From an uncultured Eubacteriales bacterium (lineage in GTDB: Bacteria > Bacillota > Clostridia > TANB77 > CAG-508): 64,000 nucleotides of DNA. The notes under the pieces are model-generated. The model had not been told where the DNA came from. It did not search any database and saw only the letters and a program-made list of their open reading frames with translations. Below, in pieces: positions 8,176 through 18,158 of this stretch. Each line of letters starts with the position of its first letter. Position 1 is the first letter of the stretch. A program made the translations under genes and the position numbers. The stretch covers positions 62,001 through 126,000 of the forward strand of contig CABUJR010000002.1 in the NCBI GenBank assembly GCA_902492015.1, written 5' to 3'.

Positions 8176-9369
8176 ATGAGTGATACTGCTGCTTTAGAAT
8201 TGAAAATTGAACCTAAAGTTGAAAAAGAAAAAATTGAAAAAGAAATATTAGAAGGAGAAAAAGTAACTGAGGAAAAAGTAGAAAATTCTTTAAATTATGA
8301 TTTATTATCAAATGAAGAAAAAGAGGCTATTGATGAATTTTGTGAAAAAGTAGATTTAACAGATACAACACAAGTTTTACAATATGGAGCTTCTGCTCAA
8401 AATAAAATATCAACATTTTCTGATGGAGTATTACAAAGTGTAAAAACTAAGAGCACAGGAGAAGTAGGAGATTTATTATCAGATTTAGTAGTTCAAGTAA
8501 AAGAATTTGATACAGATATTCCTTCTAGTTTAAATCCAAAAGGATTATATGGTTTATTTTTTAATGCAAAAAAACAAATAGAAAAGATGATAGTAAAATT
8601 TAGTAAAGTAGAAACTAATGTAAGTAAAATTGAGAAACAATTAGAAACTCAAAAAATTAAAATTCTAAAAGATATTACTATTTTTGATACTATGTATGAA
8701 AAAAATTTAGAGTATTTTAAAGAGTTATCTTTGTATATTATAGCAGGAGAAAAGAAGCTAGATGAGTTAAGAAATGTAACTTTACCAGAACTACAAAAAG
8801 CTGCTGAAGCTTCAGGAGAGCAAGCTGATATACAAAAAGTAAATGATATGGTAAATATAATAAATAGATTTGAAAAGAAAATTTACGAACTAAAAACAAC
8901 AAGAATTATTTCAATTCAAATGGCTCCACAAATAAGATTGATTCAAAATAATGATAGTGAATTAGTAGAAAAAATTCAAAATTCACTTATAAATACAATA
9001 CCTCTTTGGAAGAATCAAATTGTAATAGCTTTAGGTTTAGCAAATGCAAAAGGAGCATTAGACATACAAAAAGCAGTTACAAATACAACAAATGAGATGC
9101 TTCAGAAAAATAGTGAAATGTTAAAACAAGGAACTATTGAAATTGCTGAAGAATCAGAACAATCAACAGTAAGTGTTGAAACACTTCAAAAAACTAATAA
9201 AGATATTATTGAGACATTAGATAAAGTGCTTGAAATTCATGAAAGTGGAAGAACTAAAAGAATAGAAGCAGAAAAAGAACTTTTAAATATTGAAAAAGAA
9301 TTAAAAGATAAAATGTTAGAAATAAAAGTAAATAATTCTGAAAATCAAACAGAAAGTGAAAACAAATAA
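8176..9369 (+). CDS. Toxic anion resistance (TelA) family protein
   Basis: A 397-residue cytoplasmic, mostly helical protein of the TelA/KlaA family. The diagnostic region runs from GDLLSDLVVQVKEFD through NPKGLYGLFFNAKK and a long coiled coil, and the C-terminus is a second coiled coil. Family members are associated with resistance to tellurite and cell-envelope antimicrobials, with the mechanism unresolved. AAGGAGG precedes the ATG. It is the last gene of the SBP1-XpaC-SBP2-TelA operon, closed by a strong terminator. Confidence 0.9.
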   Translation: MSDTAALELKIEPKVEKEKIEKEILEGEKVTEEKVENSLNYDLLSNEEKEAIDEFCEKVDLTDTTQVLQYGASAQNKISTFSDGVLQSVKTKSTGEVGDLLSDLVVQVKEFDTDIPSSLNPKGLYGLFFNAKKQIEKMIVKFSKVETNVSKIEKQLETQKIKILKDITIFDTMYEKNLEYFKELSLYIIAGEKKLDELRNVTLPELQKAAEASGEQADIQKVNDMVNIINRFEKKIYELKTTRIISIQMAPQIRLIQNNDSELVEKIQNSLINTIPLWKNQIVIALGLANAKGALDIQKAVTNTTNEMLQKNSEMLKQGTIEIAEESEQSTVSVETLQKTNKDIIETLDKVLEIHESGRTKRIEAEKELLNIEKELKDKMLEIKVNNSENQTESENK

Positions 9370-9373
9370 TAAA

Positions 9374-9411
9374 AAAATCCCAAGTCAAATAAAAGGCTTG
9401 GGATTTTTTTA
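9374..9411 (+). terminator. Terminator of the SBP/XpaC/TelA operon
   Basis: AAATCCCAAG pairs with CTTGGGATTT around a 12-base loop, followed by a T-run. It also works on the opposite strand and separates this operon from the convergent ger operon. Confidence 0.9.
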
Positions 9412-9480
9412 AGAAATTAATTTTAAAATGTTGTTAACAAGTTGCTACAAATAATAATTATGAAATCTTTAAATTAAATT

Positions 9481-9648
9481 TTAATAAAAATTAATTAATA
9501 CAGTAAATGGCAAAAGAAAACCTATTAAAGCAATAAAAATAATTGTCATACCACCATTTCTATTTTTTCTTGATTTTATTTCATATATTGCATAAAAAAG
9601 TGTTTTTAAAAAGCAATATAATATAAATAATATAGCAATAAATTTCAT
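9481..9648 (-). CDS. Small two-helix membrane protein, ger D-subunit-like
   Basis: A 55-residue ORF on the minus strand, starting MKFIAILFILYCF and ending in LLPFTVLINFY, with two hydrophobic helices separated by the basic, glycine-containing loop KSRKNRNGG. AAAGG lies six bases before the ATG, and the start is 19 bases after the gerC stop codon, so it is the fourth cistron of the ger operon. In Bacillus, small proteins with two membrane segments (D subunits) are encoded with GerA-type receptors and modulate germination. The same role is inferred here from size, topology and position, not from sequence identity. Confidence 0.65.
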   Translation of the reverse strand: MKFIAILFILYCFLKTLFYAIYEIKSRKNRNGGMTIIFIALIGFLLPFTVLINFY

Positions 9649-9667
9649 AAAAAACCTTTCTTTATTT

Positions 9668-10810
9668 TTATTTTCTATTAAATAAATTACTTGAGTTTAA
9701 ACTAGTTTTAACAGTAATGTCAAAAAATGAGTCTTTGAAGATTTCATCCCAATGTATTTTATTAAATTCTTCTGTTGTTAAAAATTCTGCTTCTAAAATT
9801 CCTTTAAATCCAACAACATCAGAATCATAATTTTTTGTGATGTCATATAAATAACTTTTTAATTGTTTTTCTAAATATTCATTAACTGCTTTTTCTAGTT
9901 TCTCAATATTATTAGAATCTATATAATTAAAAATATTACCTGAACTGCGAATATTTCCTTCTGGATAAATTGTTACTGAGATAAATGGACTACCATTAAT
10001 TATATCAATTTCTATATCTGTATTTTTGTACAAACTTAATTCTAAGTCTACATCTTCTATTTCATTGAAAGGATTTTTAATAGTTATAATACAAGATTTT
10101 AATTCATTTGTAAGGATAAGATGAGAGATTGAACCTAAAATATCAACATGTCCAACCATTGTTTCATCTTTAAAAATAGCTAATCCATTTGCTTGTATAG
10201 TATCTCCTGTTACTGTCATATAAATTGTTGTTGGTTCAAAATAATCATTGTGCAATTCTTGAAAAAATGTACCAAAAGTAGATTGTATAGTAAATCCTGT
10301 ATTTTCTGAGGAAGGGATAAGAGAGTCAAATAATCTTGAAGAAAATACTTCTCCAGAATTTTGGACTTTATCTAAAACATCATAAGCTGATTGGGAACTA
10401 ACAATTAATTTACAAGTATCTCTTAGTTCTGTATTGTTACTTAAAGTATTAAAAAATGTTTTTATACCTTCTGTTGCAAGTTCTTCAGATATAACAACTG
10501 CAGCACAATGAGATAGATTTAATTGTTTGCTTAGAAAATTGTTAAAAATATTAATTCCTTCATCTATAGTTTTAGCTTCAACAGTGTATATTTTATAATT
10601 ACTAGATTGAGAAGAGCTTGAGCTACTACTACTTTCATTACTAGAAGTTGATGGAATTTGAATACTAATAGATAATAATCCATTGTCAGATTTATCTAGT
10701 CCTAAAGCTGTTACAAAAAAATATTTATCAATTCCATTTAAATTATTACAACCAGTTAAAAGAAAAAGTAGTGGAAATGTTATAATAAAAAATAAAATTG
10801 TTTTTTTCAT
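9668..10810 (-). CDS. gerC: Spore germination lipoprotein, GerC type
   Basis: The C subunit of a GerA-type nutrient receptor in the spore inner membrane. The 380-residue protein has a lipoprotein signal with the lipobox LLTGC (Cys21), followed by NLNGIDKYFFVTALGLDK, typical of the Ger(x)C family where the lipidated N-terminus leads into FxxxLGID. A Ser-rich stretch lies near residues 57-68. The start overlaps the gerB stop by four bases (ATGA), indicating translational coupling. Confidence 0.9.
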   Translation of the reverse strand: MKKTILFFIITFPLLFLLTGCNNLNGIDKYFFVTALGLDKSDNGLLSISIQIPSTSSNESSSSSSSSQSSNYKIYTVEAKTIDEGINIFNNFLSKQLNLSHCAAVVISEELATEGIKTFFNTLSNNTELRDTCKLIVSSQSAYDVLDKVQNSGEVFSSRLFDSLIPSSENTGFTIQSTFGTFFQELHNDYFEPTTIYMTVTGDTIQANGLAIFKDETMVGHVDILGSISHLILTNELKSCIITIKNPFNEIEDVDLELSLYKNTDIEIDIINGSPFISVTIYPEGNIRSSGNIFNYIDSNNIEKLEKAVNEYLEKQLKSYLYDITKNYDSDVVGFKGILEAEFLTTEEFNKIHWDEIFKDSFFDITVKTSLNSSNLFNRK

Positions 10811-11907
10811 ATTTGTTTATTTGCCTTTCTTCTTTTTTTTATATTTGCAAAAAGTAGTATAAATAAACCTATCCCAAACATAAATATTAATACAAAATAT
10901 CTATAAAATACATTTTCTATAAAACGTATTTGTGATACGTTAGTTGGCATTAAAGCTAGGCCAAATAATATACTACAAGTAGAGAAACTAATCATTTTTT
11001 CATTAGTTACATTAGTAATTTTTTTTATAATTCTATTTATTATAAAAATGACAAAACTAAAATAAGAAAAAAATGAAAAAATCCATAAAAATATGAAAAA
11101 AGCATCTACTCTTTGTAAAAAATCTCCAAGTTCAATTTGCCTTGCAAGTAAAAGTAGTGAGTTTATTGGCTCATTTCCAGATGGAGAGCTAAATAATGTA
11201 AGCATTGAAGTTACTGTTAGTAATAAAAGCACAAAAGATACAATGTAAGAAATTATTGATATTTTATTAAAGTCACTTGGATTTTTTAAAAGTGGTTTTA
11301 TAAAATAAAAATAAATTATAAAATTCATAACAAAAGTATTGCTTAGTCCTTTAATAAAAGTAGTATGATAGCTTTCTCCTAAAATTGGTGTTAAGTTTTT
11401 TATATCGAAGTTATTCCAAACAGCAAAAAAAGTTATAAATATACTTAAGATGATCAATGGTACTATAAAAGAAATAGAATGTGAGATTGATTTTAGTCCA
11501 CTTAAGTTTGCTATTAGTGTTCCAACAATAAAAAATAGTAATATATATATCATATTAAAATTTGAAAAATATATAGTTCTTAATACATTTGAAAAATCTA
11601 ATAATGTAATAAAAGAGATTAAGAAAAATAAGGCAATACTAATTAACCCAACTATAATTTTTAAAGTTTTTCCACCCAGAAATTCAGAAATATCTAAAAT
11701 ATCTGAATTTTCAAATTTTTTAAATAATTTTAATAAAATAAGTAAAAAAATAAAATCAATAATACTTATATAGATTATATTTACAATAGCACCTGTTCCA
11801 ACTAAATTTACAATATAATATGGAATATTTAAAATTAATTTACTTATCATAATAATTGATATTATAAAAATAGATTCTATTTTTTCTAATTTATAATTAT
11901 TTTCCAT
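10807..11907 (-). CDS. gerB: Spore germination permease, GerB type
   Basis: The B subunit of the germinant receptor, a member of the APC amino-acid transporter superfamily thought to bind the germinant. The 366-residue protein has about ten hydrophobic segments and a basic C-terminal tail (KKRRKANKQI). The start lies 11 bases inside the end of gerA with GGAGA upstream, and the stop overlaps gerC. Length and topology match the family. Confidence 0.9.
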   Translation of the reverse strand: MENNYKLEKIESIFIISIIMISKLILNIPYYIVNLVGTGAIVNIIYISIIDFIFLLILLKLFKKFENSDILDISEFLGGKTLKIIVGLISIALFFLISFITLLDFSNVLRTIYFSNFNMIYILLFFIVGTLIANLSGLKSISHSISFIVPLIILSIFITFFAVWNNFDIKNLTPILGESYHTTFIKGLSNTFVMNFIIYFYFIKPLLKNPSDFNKISIISYIVSFVLLLLTVTSMLTLFSSPSGNEPINSLLLLARQIELGDFLQRVDAFFIFLWIFSFFSYFSFVIFIINRIIKKITNVTNEKMISFSTCSILFGLALMPTNVSQIRFIENVFYRYFVLIFMFGIGLFILLFANIKKRRKANKQI

Positions 11908-13574
11908 CTTGTCTCCACTTCATACTAATTTGTTCTTCAATATTAGGTTTTTTTGTATTTAAAAAGGAATTTCTTTTTTCTCTAGCCCATACAGGGTTAA
12001 TATATAGCCCATCATTATTATATAGATTTTTGAAAGGTATATAAGGTGAAAAGAAAGGTACTCCAAAAGAGTTTTGACTTGATAATAGAACTATATGGAC
12101 AAATAATCCTAAAGCAATTCCTAAAAAACCCGCAATATATCCTAAAATAGTATACATAAATCTAAACATTCGTATCGAAAATCTCAAAGAATTATCTGGT
12201 ATTGAGAAAGCTGAAATTCCAGCAAAAGCCACAATTATTATTAATATAGGGCTTACAATATTTGCAGAAACAGCAGCATCTCCAATAACTAAAGCTCCTA
12301 TTATTCCGTATGGTTGTACTAAAAGAAGCTGGTCCACGAATACTTGCTTCTTGTAATAATTCAAAAGATAATTCCATAATTATAATCTCAAAAAATATCG
12401 GAAAAGGAATAGCATCTCTGGCAGATGTAATTGCAAAAAGCAGTTCTGTTGGTAAAAGTTCATAATGATACATAGTTATTGCTAAATACATACCTGGTAT
12501 AAGTAGGGCACAAATTAAAGCTATACTTCGTATGATTTTTAAAAAGTTTGCATAATGATAGTTTAAATTAAAATCTTCTGGTGAAGTTAAAAAATCCACT
12601 AAAACAGCAGGTAGGATTATAGCATAAGGTGAACCATTTATTAAAATAGCAACTCTTCCAAGTAAAATATAGTTAGATGTTTTATCTGAGCGTTCTGTAG
12701 ATATAGTTTGAGGAAAAGCTGTGCGTTTATTATCTTTTATTAGTTGCTCAAGTTGCCCTGAAGAAATAAGATAATCTATCTTTAAATTATTTATTCTATA
12801 TTTTGCTTCTGCAACTAAATCACTATTTGCAATATCTTTTAAATAACAAATAGCAACCGTAGTTTGACTAATTTCTCCAACTGTTGTTTCTTCAATTACA
12901 AGTTTTTCATTATTAATTATTTTACGAAGCATAGAAGTATTTGTTCTTATATTTTCAACAAATGCCTCATGAGAACCTTTGACAACAGTTTCAGTAACAG
13001 GTTCAGAAACACTCCTTCCTTCAAATCCCTTTGTTTCGATACATATTGCTACATTTAATCCATCAACAAATAATGCACAAAAACCAGAATTAACTTTAGA
13101 AATTATATTTTTAAATTCAGTTTCTTTTGAAACACTATTTTGTGGAATTAGACTATTATATAAAAATTTTTCTAAGTTTAATTTTTTATAAATTTTTTTT
13201 TCTTTTGGAGAGTTATCAATAATTTTGTTTGAAGTTTCATTCATATTTATAGAATTTTTTAACAGAATAGGTTTTAAAATAAAATCATTTAAGTCTGTAC
13301 TATTTATCATTCCATCTATATAAATTATAAAAGCAGAAATTTTTTTGCTTTTTAAAGGAATAGTAAACTCTCTTGTTTGAATATCACTATTTATTAACAT
13401 ATTATATTTTATTTTTAAGTATTCAAGGTTATTTTCTAAAGAATCACTTACAATTTCTGTATCTGGTTTTGAAAATTCTTTTTCAGATATATCATTAGAA
13501 CTTTCAGGAAGAATAAACCTATATTCATTTGTTTCTTTATAGCCAAATATATTATTTAAAATATTTTTTATCAT
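11897..13574 (-). CDS. gerA: Spore germination protein GerA, with apparent +1 frameshift at CGG
   Basis: The A subunit of the germinant receptor. The N-terminal cytoplasmic domain includes VNSGFCALFVDG and the conserved KGFEGRSVSEP; the C-terminal membrane domain carries LINGSPYAIILPAVLVDFL. The upstream frame ends in the conserved EASIRGPASFSTTI. At the next codon, CGG (12308-12306), skipping the C yields GIIGALVIGDAAVSANIVSP, exactly the GI(V/I)GxLVIGxAAV core of the family, and the frame then runs to 11897. The joined product is 558 residues. Unshifted reading adds 37 unrelated Cys-rich residues and stops. Without the shift the receptor lacks its last membrane helices and is presumably dead, although gerB and gerC are intact. 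Confidence 0.85.
12306..12308 (-). other. Putative CGG recoding site 2 (+1 frameshift)
   Basis: The zero-frame codons are ATA CGG AAT. Skipping the C gives ATA GGA ATA and restores TTIGIIGALVIG of the GerA family. CGG is codon 423. Confidence 0.7.
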
Positions 13575-13712
13575 TATAACTCCTAAATTAAAAAATTATT
13601 TTTTTTAGTATTTACCAAAATAGAAAAAATATACTTTTATATTATTTGAAGTATTGCGAAAAAATTATTTTATATATATGATATATATATATTAAAATAA
13701 AGGAATTTATAT

Positions 13713-14480
13713 ATGAAAAAAATAAAATCACAATCTGGAGTTATTTCACTTTTTGTACTTATTGCAATGCTTTTTTTACTTATATTTATTTTTAGTATTT
13801 ATCAAGTTGTAATAAATAAAAAGAAAGCTCAAGATATTCAAAATATTGAATTAAAACAAATGTATTCAAAGACTGCTGAAGAGGTGGAAGAATTTTTGTA
13901 TGCAGAAGATGATGAAGTAATTCCAATATATAATATAAATGAATTAAATGTTGTTGGAACAGGTGAATATATTGAAATAAAAAATAAAATTTATAGATGT
14001 GGTAGCAGTAATTCTTATAGAATTAATAATAATATTTTTGTAGATATAAAAGAATCTTTAAAAATTTCAAATATGCAAGCAAATGATTATAAATTATATT
14101 CTAACAATATTTTTATAGATAAATCAATTTATGATTTATATTATTATTATGAATTTGGCTTAGATATTTTATGGAAAAATATAGTTTATCAAAAATTTAC
14201 AGAAGAAGATAAAACTTTAGTAAGTGATAACACTTATTTAAGAGATAAATTTTCAATAGTTAATAATTTTAATTATCCTAATAAATCTGTTTTAAATTTT
14301 ATGATGATTTGGTCAGATGAAGATGGTAAATTATCAAATATAGAAATTTTAAGTCAAGATGTTTCAATGAAAAAAATAAATTCTTTAAGTGATATAACTG
14401 TGTTTAATAAAAATTATAGTAAAATAAATAAAGAAAATGGAGAGTTTTATATATTTGTTAATGTTGAAAATAATATTTAA
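13713..14480 (+). CDS. Prepilin-like single-pass protein of unknown function
   Basis: I do not recognise the family. The 255-residue protein begins MKKIKSQSGVISLFVLIAML, a short basic leader with a hydrophobic helix resembling type IV pilin/TadE-like N-termini, followed by a soluble domain rich in Asn, Tyr and Ile. AAAGGA precedes the ATG. It is divergent from the ger operon and lies 75 bases upstream of spoIVA, so a sporulation link is possible. No pilus assembly genes are in view. Confidence 0.55.
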   Translation: MKKIKSQSGVISLFVLIAMLFLLIFIFSIYQVVINKKKAQDIQNIELKQMYSKTAEEVEEFLYAEDDEVIPIYNINELNVVGTGEYIEIKNKIYRCGSSNSYRINNNIFVDIKESLKISNMQANDYKLYSNNIFIDKSIYDLYYYYEFGLDILWKNIVYQKFTEEDKTLVSDNTYLRDKFSIVNNFNYPNKSVLNFMMIWSDEDGKLSNIEILSQDVSMKKINSLSDITVFNKNYSKINKENGEFYIFVNVENNI

Positions 14481-14555
14481 AAATTAGTCATATTTAAAAA
14501 TCACCCTAATATAAATTAGTAAAAGAGGTACAAATTTATAGGAGGGTATTTTTTT

Positions 14556-16034
14556 ATGGAGAATTTGGGAATATATCAAGATATAGCTAAAAGAACAGAA
14601 GGAGATATTTATATAGGAGTAGTAGGACCTGTAAGAACAGGAAAGTCTACTTTTATAAAAAAATTTATGGAACTTTTAGTTTTACCAAATATTGAAAATG
14701 AATATAAGAAAGAAAGGGCGATAGATGAACTTCCACAAAGTGCGAGTGGAAGAACTATAATGACTACAGAGCCAAAATTTATTCCGAATGAGGCAGTAGA
14801 AATTAATTTAAATGGGAATGTAAAAATGAAAACCAGATTGGTAGATTGTGTAGGCTATTTAGTTAATAATGCTATAGGATATTTAGAAGATGATATGCCT
14901 AGAATGGTGAAAACTCCATGGTCTGAAGAAGAGATTCCATTTGAAACAGCAGCAGAATTAGGAACTAAAAAAGTAATTGTTGAACATTCTACAGTAGGAA
15001 TTATTGTTACAACAGATGGAACAATTACAGATATTCCAAGAGAAGAATATGTAATGGCTGAAGAAAGAGTTGTAAAAGAATTAAAAGAATTGAATAAGCC
15101 TTTTATAATGTTAATGAATTGTCAAAATCCAAATGATTTATATAGCAGGCAGATGGCAAACGAATTATCTGAAAAATATTCTGCAACAGTAGTTCCAATA
15201 AATTGTTTAAATTTAAATATAGAAGACATAAATTATATTTTTTCAAAATTATTATATGAATTTATGATAGAAAGAATTGAAGTAAAATTTCCAAGATGGT
15301 TAGATGGATTAGATATTAATAATGAATTAAAAGTGTCTTTATTTGAAAATGTAAAAAATTCTTTTTGTGAGGCTAAAAGATTAAAAGATGTAAACGAAAA
15401 TTATTTAAGGTTAGAAGAATGTGAAGAAATAAAAAGTTCTAGTATTGAGGAAATAAATTTAGGAACAGGTGTTGTAACTGTAAAAGCAGAATTAAATGAA
15501 AGTTTATTTTATAATGTACTTACTAAGATTACAGGTGTTGAAATAAAAAATGAGGGAGAACTATTTTCTTGTATATCATCATTTTCTAAAATAAAAAAAG
15601 ATTATGATAAAATGGCTTATGCAATACATGAAGTTAATGAAAAAGGATATGGAATTGTTACACCAGGTATAGAAGATTTAATTTTAGATGAACCTGAAAT
15701 AGTAAAACAGGGAAATAAATATGGTGTAAAATTAAAAGCAAAGGCACCTTCAATTCACATGATAAAAATTAATACAGAAACAGAAGTTTCTCCAATAGTT
15801 GGAAGTGAAAAACAATCAGAAGAATTAGTAAAATATTTACTTTCAGAATTTGAAAATGATCCTAAAAAAATTTGGGAGTCAAATATTTTTGGAAAAAGTT
15901 TGCATGAACTTGTAAATGAAGGATTGCAAAACAAATTAGCAAGAATGCCAGAAGAGGCTCAAAGTAAACTGCAAGAAACATTGCAAAGAATTGTAAATGA
16001 AGGAAGTGGGGGACTAATTTGTATTATTTTATAG
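14556..16034 (+). CDS. spoIVA: Stage IV sporulation protein A
   Basis: SpoIVA is the ATP-driven cytoskeletal protein that forms the basement layer of the spore coat on the forespore surface. The 492-residue protein has Walker A GPVRTGKST near residue 27, the switch-like segment SGRTIMTTEPKF, and the conserved glycine/isoleucine-rich end GSGGLICIIL. Length matches the family. AGGAGG precedes the ATG. A weak sigma-E-like pair (CATATTT near 14490 and ATATAAAT about 14 bases later) is a tentative promoter. Confidence 0.97.
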   Translation: MENLGIYQDIAKRTEGDIYIGVVGPVRTGKSTFIKKFMELLVLPNIENEYKKERAIDELPQSASGRTIMTTEPKFIPNEAVEINLNGNVKMKTRLVDCVGYLVNNAIGYLEDDMPRMVKTPWSEEEIPFETAAELGTKKVIVEHSTVGIIVTTDGTITDIPREEYVMAEERVVKELKELNKPFIMLMNCQNPNDLYSRQMANELSEKYSATVVPINCLNLNIEDINYIFSKLLYEFMIERIEVKFPRWLDGLDINNELKVSLFENVKNSFCEAKRLKDVNENYLRLEECEEIKSSSIEEINLGTGVVTVKAELNESLFYNVLTKITGVEIKNEGELFSCISSFSKIKKDYDKMAYAIHEVNEKGYGIVTPGIEDLILDEPEIVKQGNKYGVKLKAKAPSIHMIKINTETEVSPIVGSEKQSEELVKYLLSEFENDPKKIWESNIFGKSLHELVNEGLQNKLARMPEEAQSKLQETLQRIVNEGSGGLICIIL

Positions 16035-16108
16035 AAAAATAATAATACTAATAAATAGTAAAGGTAAGATAGATATATATGTGAAAAAAGTATAAAAATA
16101 AGGTATAT

Positions 16109-16145
16109 AAAAACCCCAATTATGAAAATAATTAGGGTTTTTATA
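16109..16145. terminator. Bidirectional terminator between spoIVA and the acidic protein
   Basis: AAAACCCCAATTAT pairs with ATAATTAGGGTTTT around a short loop, with a T-run on the plus strand and an A-run that reads as T on the minus strand. It serves both convergent genes. Confidence 0.85.
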
Positions 16146-16148
16146 ATT

Positions 16149-18158
16149 TTACTGTTTAAGCGGATTAACATCAAATACAATATTAAAGTATTTGAATTCT
16201 TTTAAATCATCATTATCTAAATGATATAAAAGACTTTTTAATTCTGTTTGTGTCTTACATGCAGCGATTATTGCTGGATTTAAATTTGTTTTGTATAATA
16301 GTTTTAAGCTAAAACGTAAAGCAGTAAAAACAGAATATCCGGCACGATTTCTAATTAAATTAAAAGTTTCAAAAAATCTTACTTTATAAGGATGCTTTGT
16401 AAAATAATCAAAAGGCAATATAAATTCTTGTTCAACAACATCTGATAAAGAAGTATAAACATCCGGATAACTTTCAACATATTTTAGTAATTCTGAAATT
16501 TTATATGGAAGATATACTTTATTTGTGTTTTCAGATATTATTAAAGTTTCATTATCATAAGTTGCTGCTTTAATTTTTTCTATTTTTTCTGGAATAGATA
16601 GGTTTTCATCTTCAGATTTTATAGAAATTTGTTTTTCTTTAGCTAATTCTTTATCATGTTCATCATCATAAACTTCATTATATTCTTCTTCATATTTTAT
16701 ATTATAGTCATCATCAATGATATTTTCATCATCATTATTAGTTAGAAAACCATCATCATTTATTTCAAAAGAAAAGTTTTCTTTTATATTCTTATCATCA
16801 GATTCTTCAATATCTAATTTTGCTGAAACATCATTAGCTTCATTTGCATAATTTTCATAAACTTCATCATCATCTTCTAAAATATAATTTTCAGTTGTTT
16901 TTTGATATGAACTATTGAATGAATTAATTGATTTAAAATCTACATCATCAAAAAAATCAATAGAATCAGTTCTCATTGGTTTTACAGTAGGTTCTGTAGT
17001 ATTTTCTTGTTTAACAACTGAAGTATTATTAGAAATATTGCTATTTTGGGTTAAAGTTTCAGTTTCAAGTTCATTAGATTCATCAATATTTGTTAAATCA
17101 TCATAAATAGTTTGCATATCATCTGATGAAGAATTTTCTAATTTGTTTTTTAAGTCTTTAGCATCAAATAAATCATATTCATTTGAAATACAATTTTCTA
17201 ATGATGAAGTTATATTAGACTCCTCGTCAGAAACATTATCTTGGCTAGAAAAATCTTCCACATTTTCAAATAAAGAGTTTTCTGTTTCTATTTCAGAATT
17301 TTCAACCTTAGTGTTTTTTTCTTCTAAAGATTCTTTTAAAGATGATTTTTCCAAACTTTCAGCTTCTGATAAGTCATCATCAGAGAATTCTGCTTTTAAA
17401 GAAGTTTCAACAAATTCGAAAACATCTTTAATTTCTGCATTTCCAGTTGAAATACCTTTTAGAAGTTCTTTAAATTCACTTGTAAGTTCATCTATTTTTT
17501 CATTTTCATTATTTTCAATTGTTGCATCATTTTCAGTATTTTCGTTTGAAATTTCTATATTTTCGGGTTCTTCTGGAACAACTTCTTCAAGAACTATAGA
17601 ATCATTTTCAAATATAGAATTTTTCGAAGAAATTTCTTGATTATTAACTGAAAAACCAGTAAATTCATACACATTAGAATCTGATTCTTTATCGTCATTT
17701 TCTATTGTTTCAAAGGTATATTTAAAATTATTAATATCTATAAATTGGTTAAAATTATTATTATCGATATTTAATTTTTTTTCTAAATTCTGAAATTTCT
17801 TTATATATGTTGCTATATTAGGCTTGATGTTAGCAAGTGAAGCAATATAATATTCCTTTGTTTTTGAAGTTTTATTGTTTTCTGAAAATACATTTGTTAA
17901 TTCATTTGTGATGTTTGAAATTTCTAAGTTTAATTGATTTATAGTTGTTATATTATTTAAAATTATTTGTAAAAACTCATTTGAAGAGTTAAGAAGTTCT
18001 TCAAAATTTTCTTTTTTATCATCTGAAGAAGTATTTAAAATTAAACCTATATTAGCAATAATGTCCATAATTAATTGTTTATTATTTTCCTGGATGCTTA
18101 ATTGATTGTTCAAATAAGTAGTTGTTTTCTCAAATTTTAATAGTGGTATGTTTAACAT
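16149..18158 (-). CDS. Large acidic, mostly disordered protein with conserved-looking C-terminal domain
   Basis: I do not recognise the family. The 669-residue protein has a helical N-terminal region (about 1-140), a long Asp/Glu/Asn/Ser-rich low-complexity middle (about 150-520), and a compact, less acidic C-terminal domain of about 120 residues from KVYLPYKISELL to the end. AGGAGG (seen as TCCTCC on the plus strand) precedes the ATG. It converges on spoIVA. The architecture suggests a scaffold or spore-layer protein, but that is only a guess from position and composition. Confidence 0.7.
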   Translation of the reverse strand: MLNIPLLKFEKTTTYLNNQLSIQENNKQLIMDIIANIGLILNTSSDDKKENFEELLNSSNEFLQIILNNITTINQLNLEISNITNELTNVFSENNKTSKTKEYYIASLANIKPNIATYIKKFQNLEKKLNIDNNNFNQFIDINNFKYTFETIENDDKESDSNVYEFTGFSVNNQEISSKNSIFENDSIVLEEVVPEEPENIEISNENTENDATIENNENEKIDELTSEFKELLKGISTGNAEIKDVFEFVETSLKAEFSDDDLSEAESLEKSSLKESLEEKNTKVENSEIETENSLFENVEDFSSQDNVSDEESNITSSLENCISNEYDLFDAKDLKNKLENSSSDDMQTIYDDLTNIDESNELETETLTQNSNISNNTSVVKQENTTEPTVKPMRTDSIDFFDDVDFKSINSFNSSYQKTTENYILEDDDEVYENYANEANDVSAKLDIEESDDKNIKENFSFEINDDGFLTNNDDENIIDDDYNIKYEEEYNEVYDDEHDKELAKEKQISIKSEDENLSIPEKIEKIKAATYDNETLIISENTNKVYLPYKISELLKYVESYPDVYTSLSDVVEQEFILPFDYFTKHPYKVRFFETFNLIRNRAGYSVFTALRFSLKLLYKTNLNPAIIAACKTQTELKSLLYHLDNDDLKEFKYFNIVFDVNPLKQ

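Noticed and set aside
12321..12324. gerA frameshift caused by an extra base in the A4 homopolymer (T4 on the coding strand)
   Set aside because: Removing one base there gives ASLVQPYGIIG, a poorer match to the GerA core than TTIGIIGALVIG obtained by skipping the C of CGG sixteen bases away.
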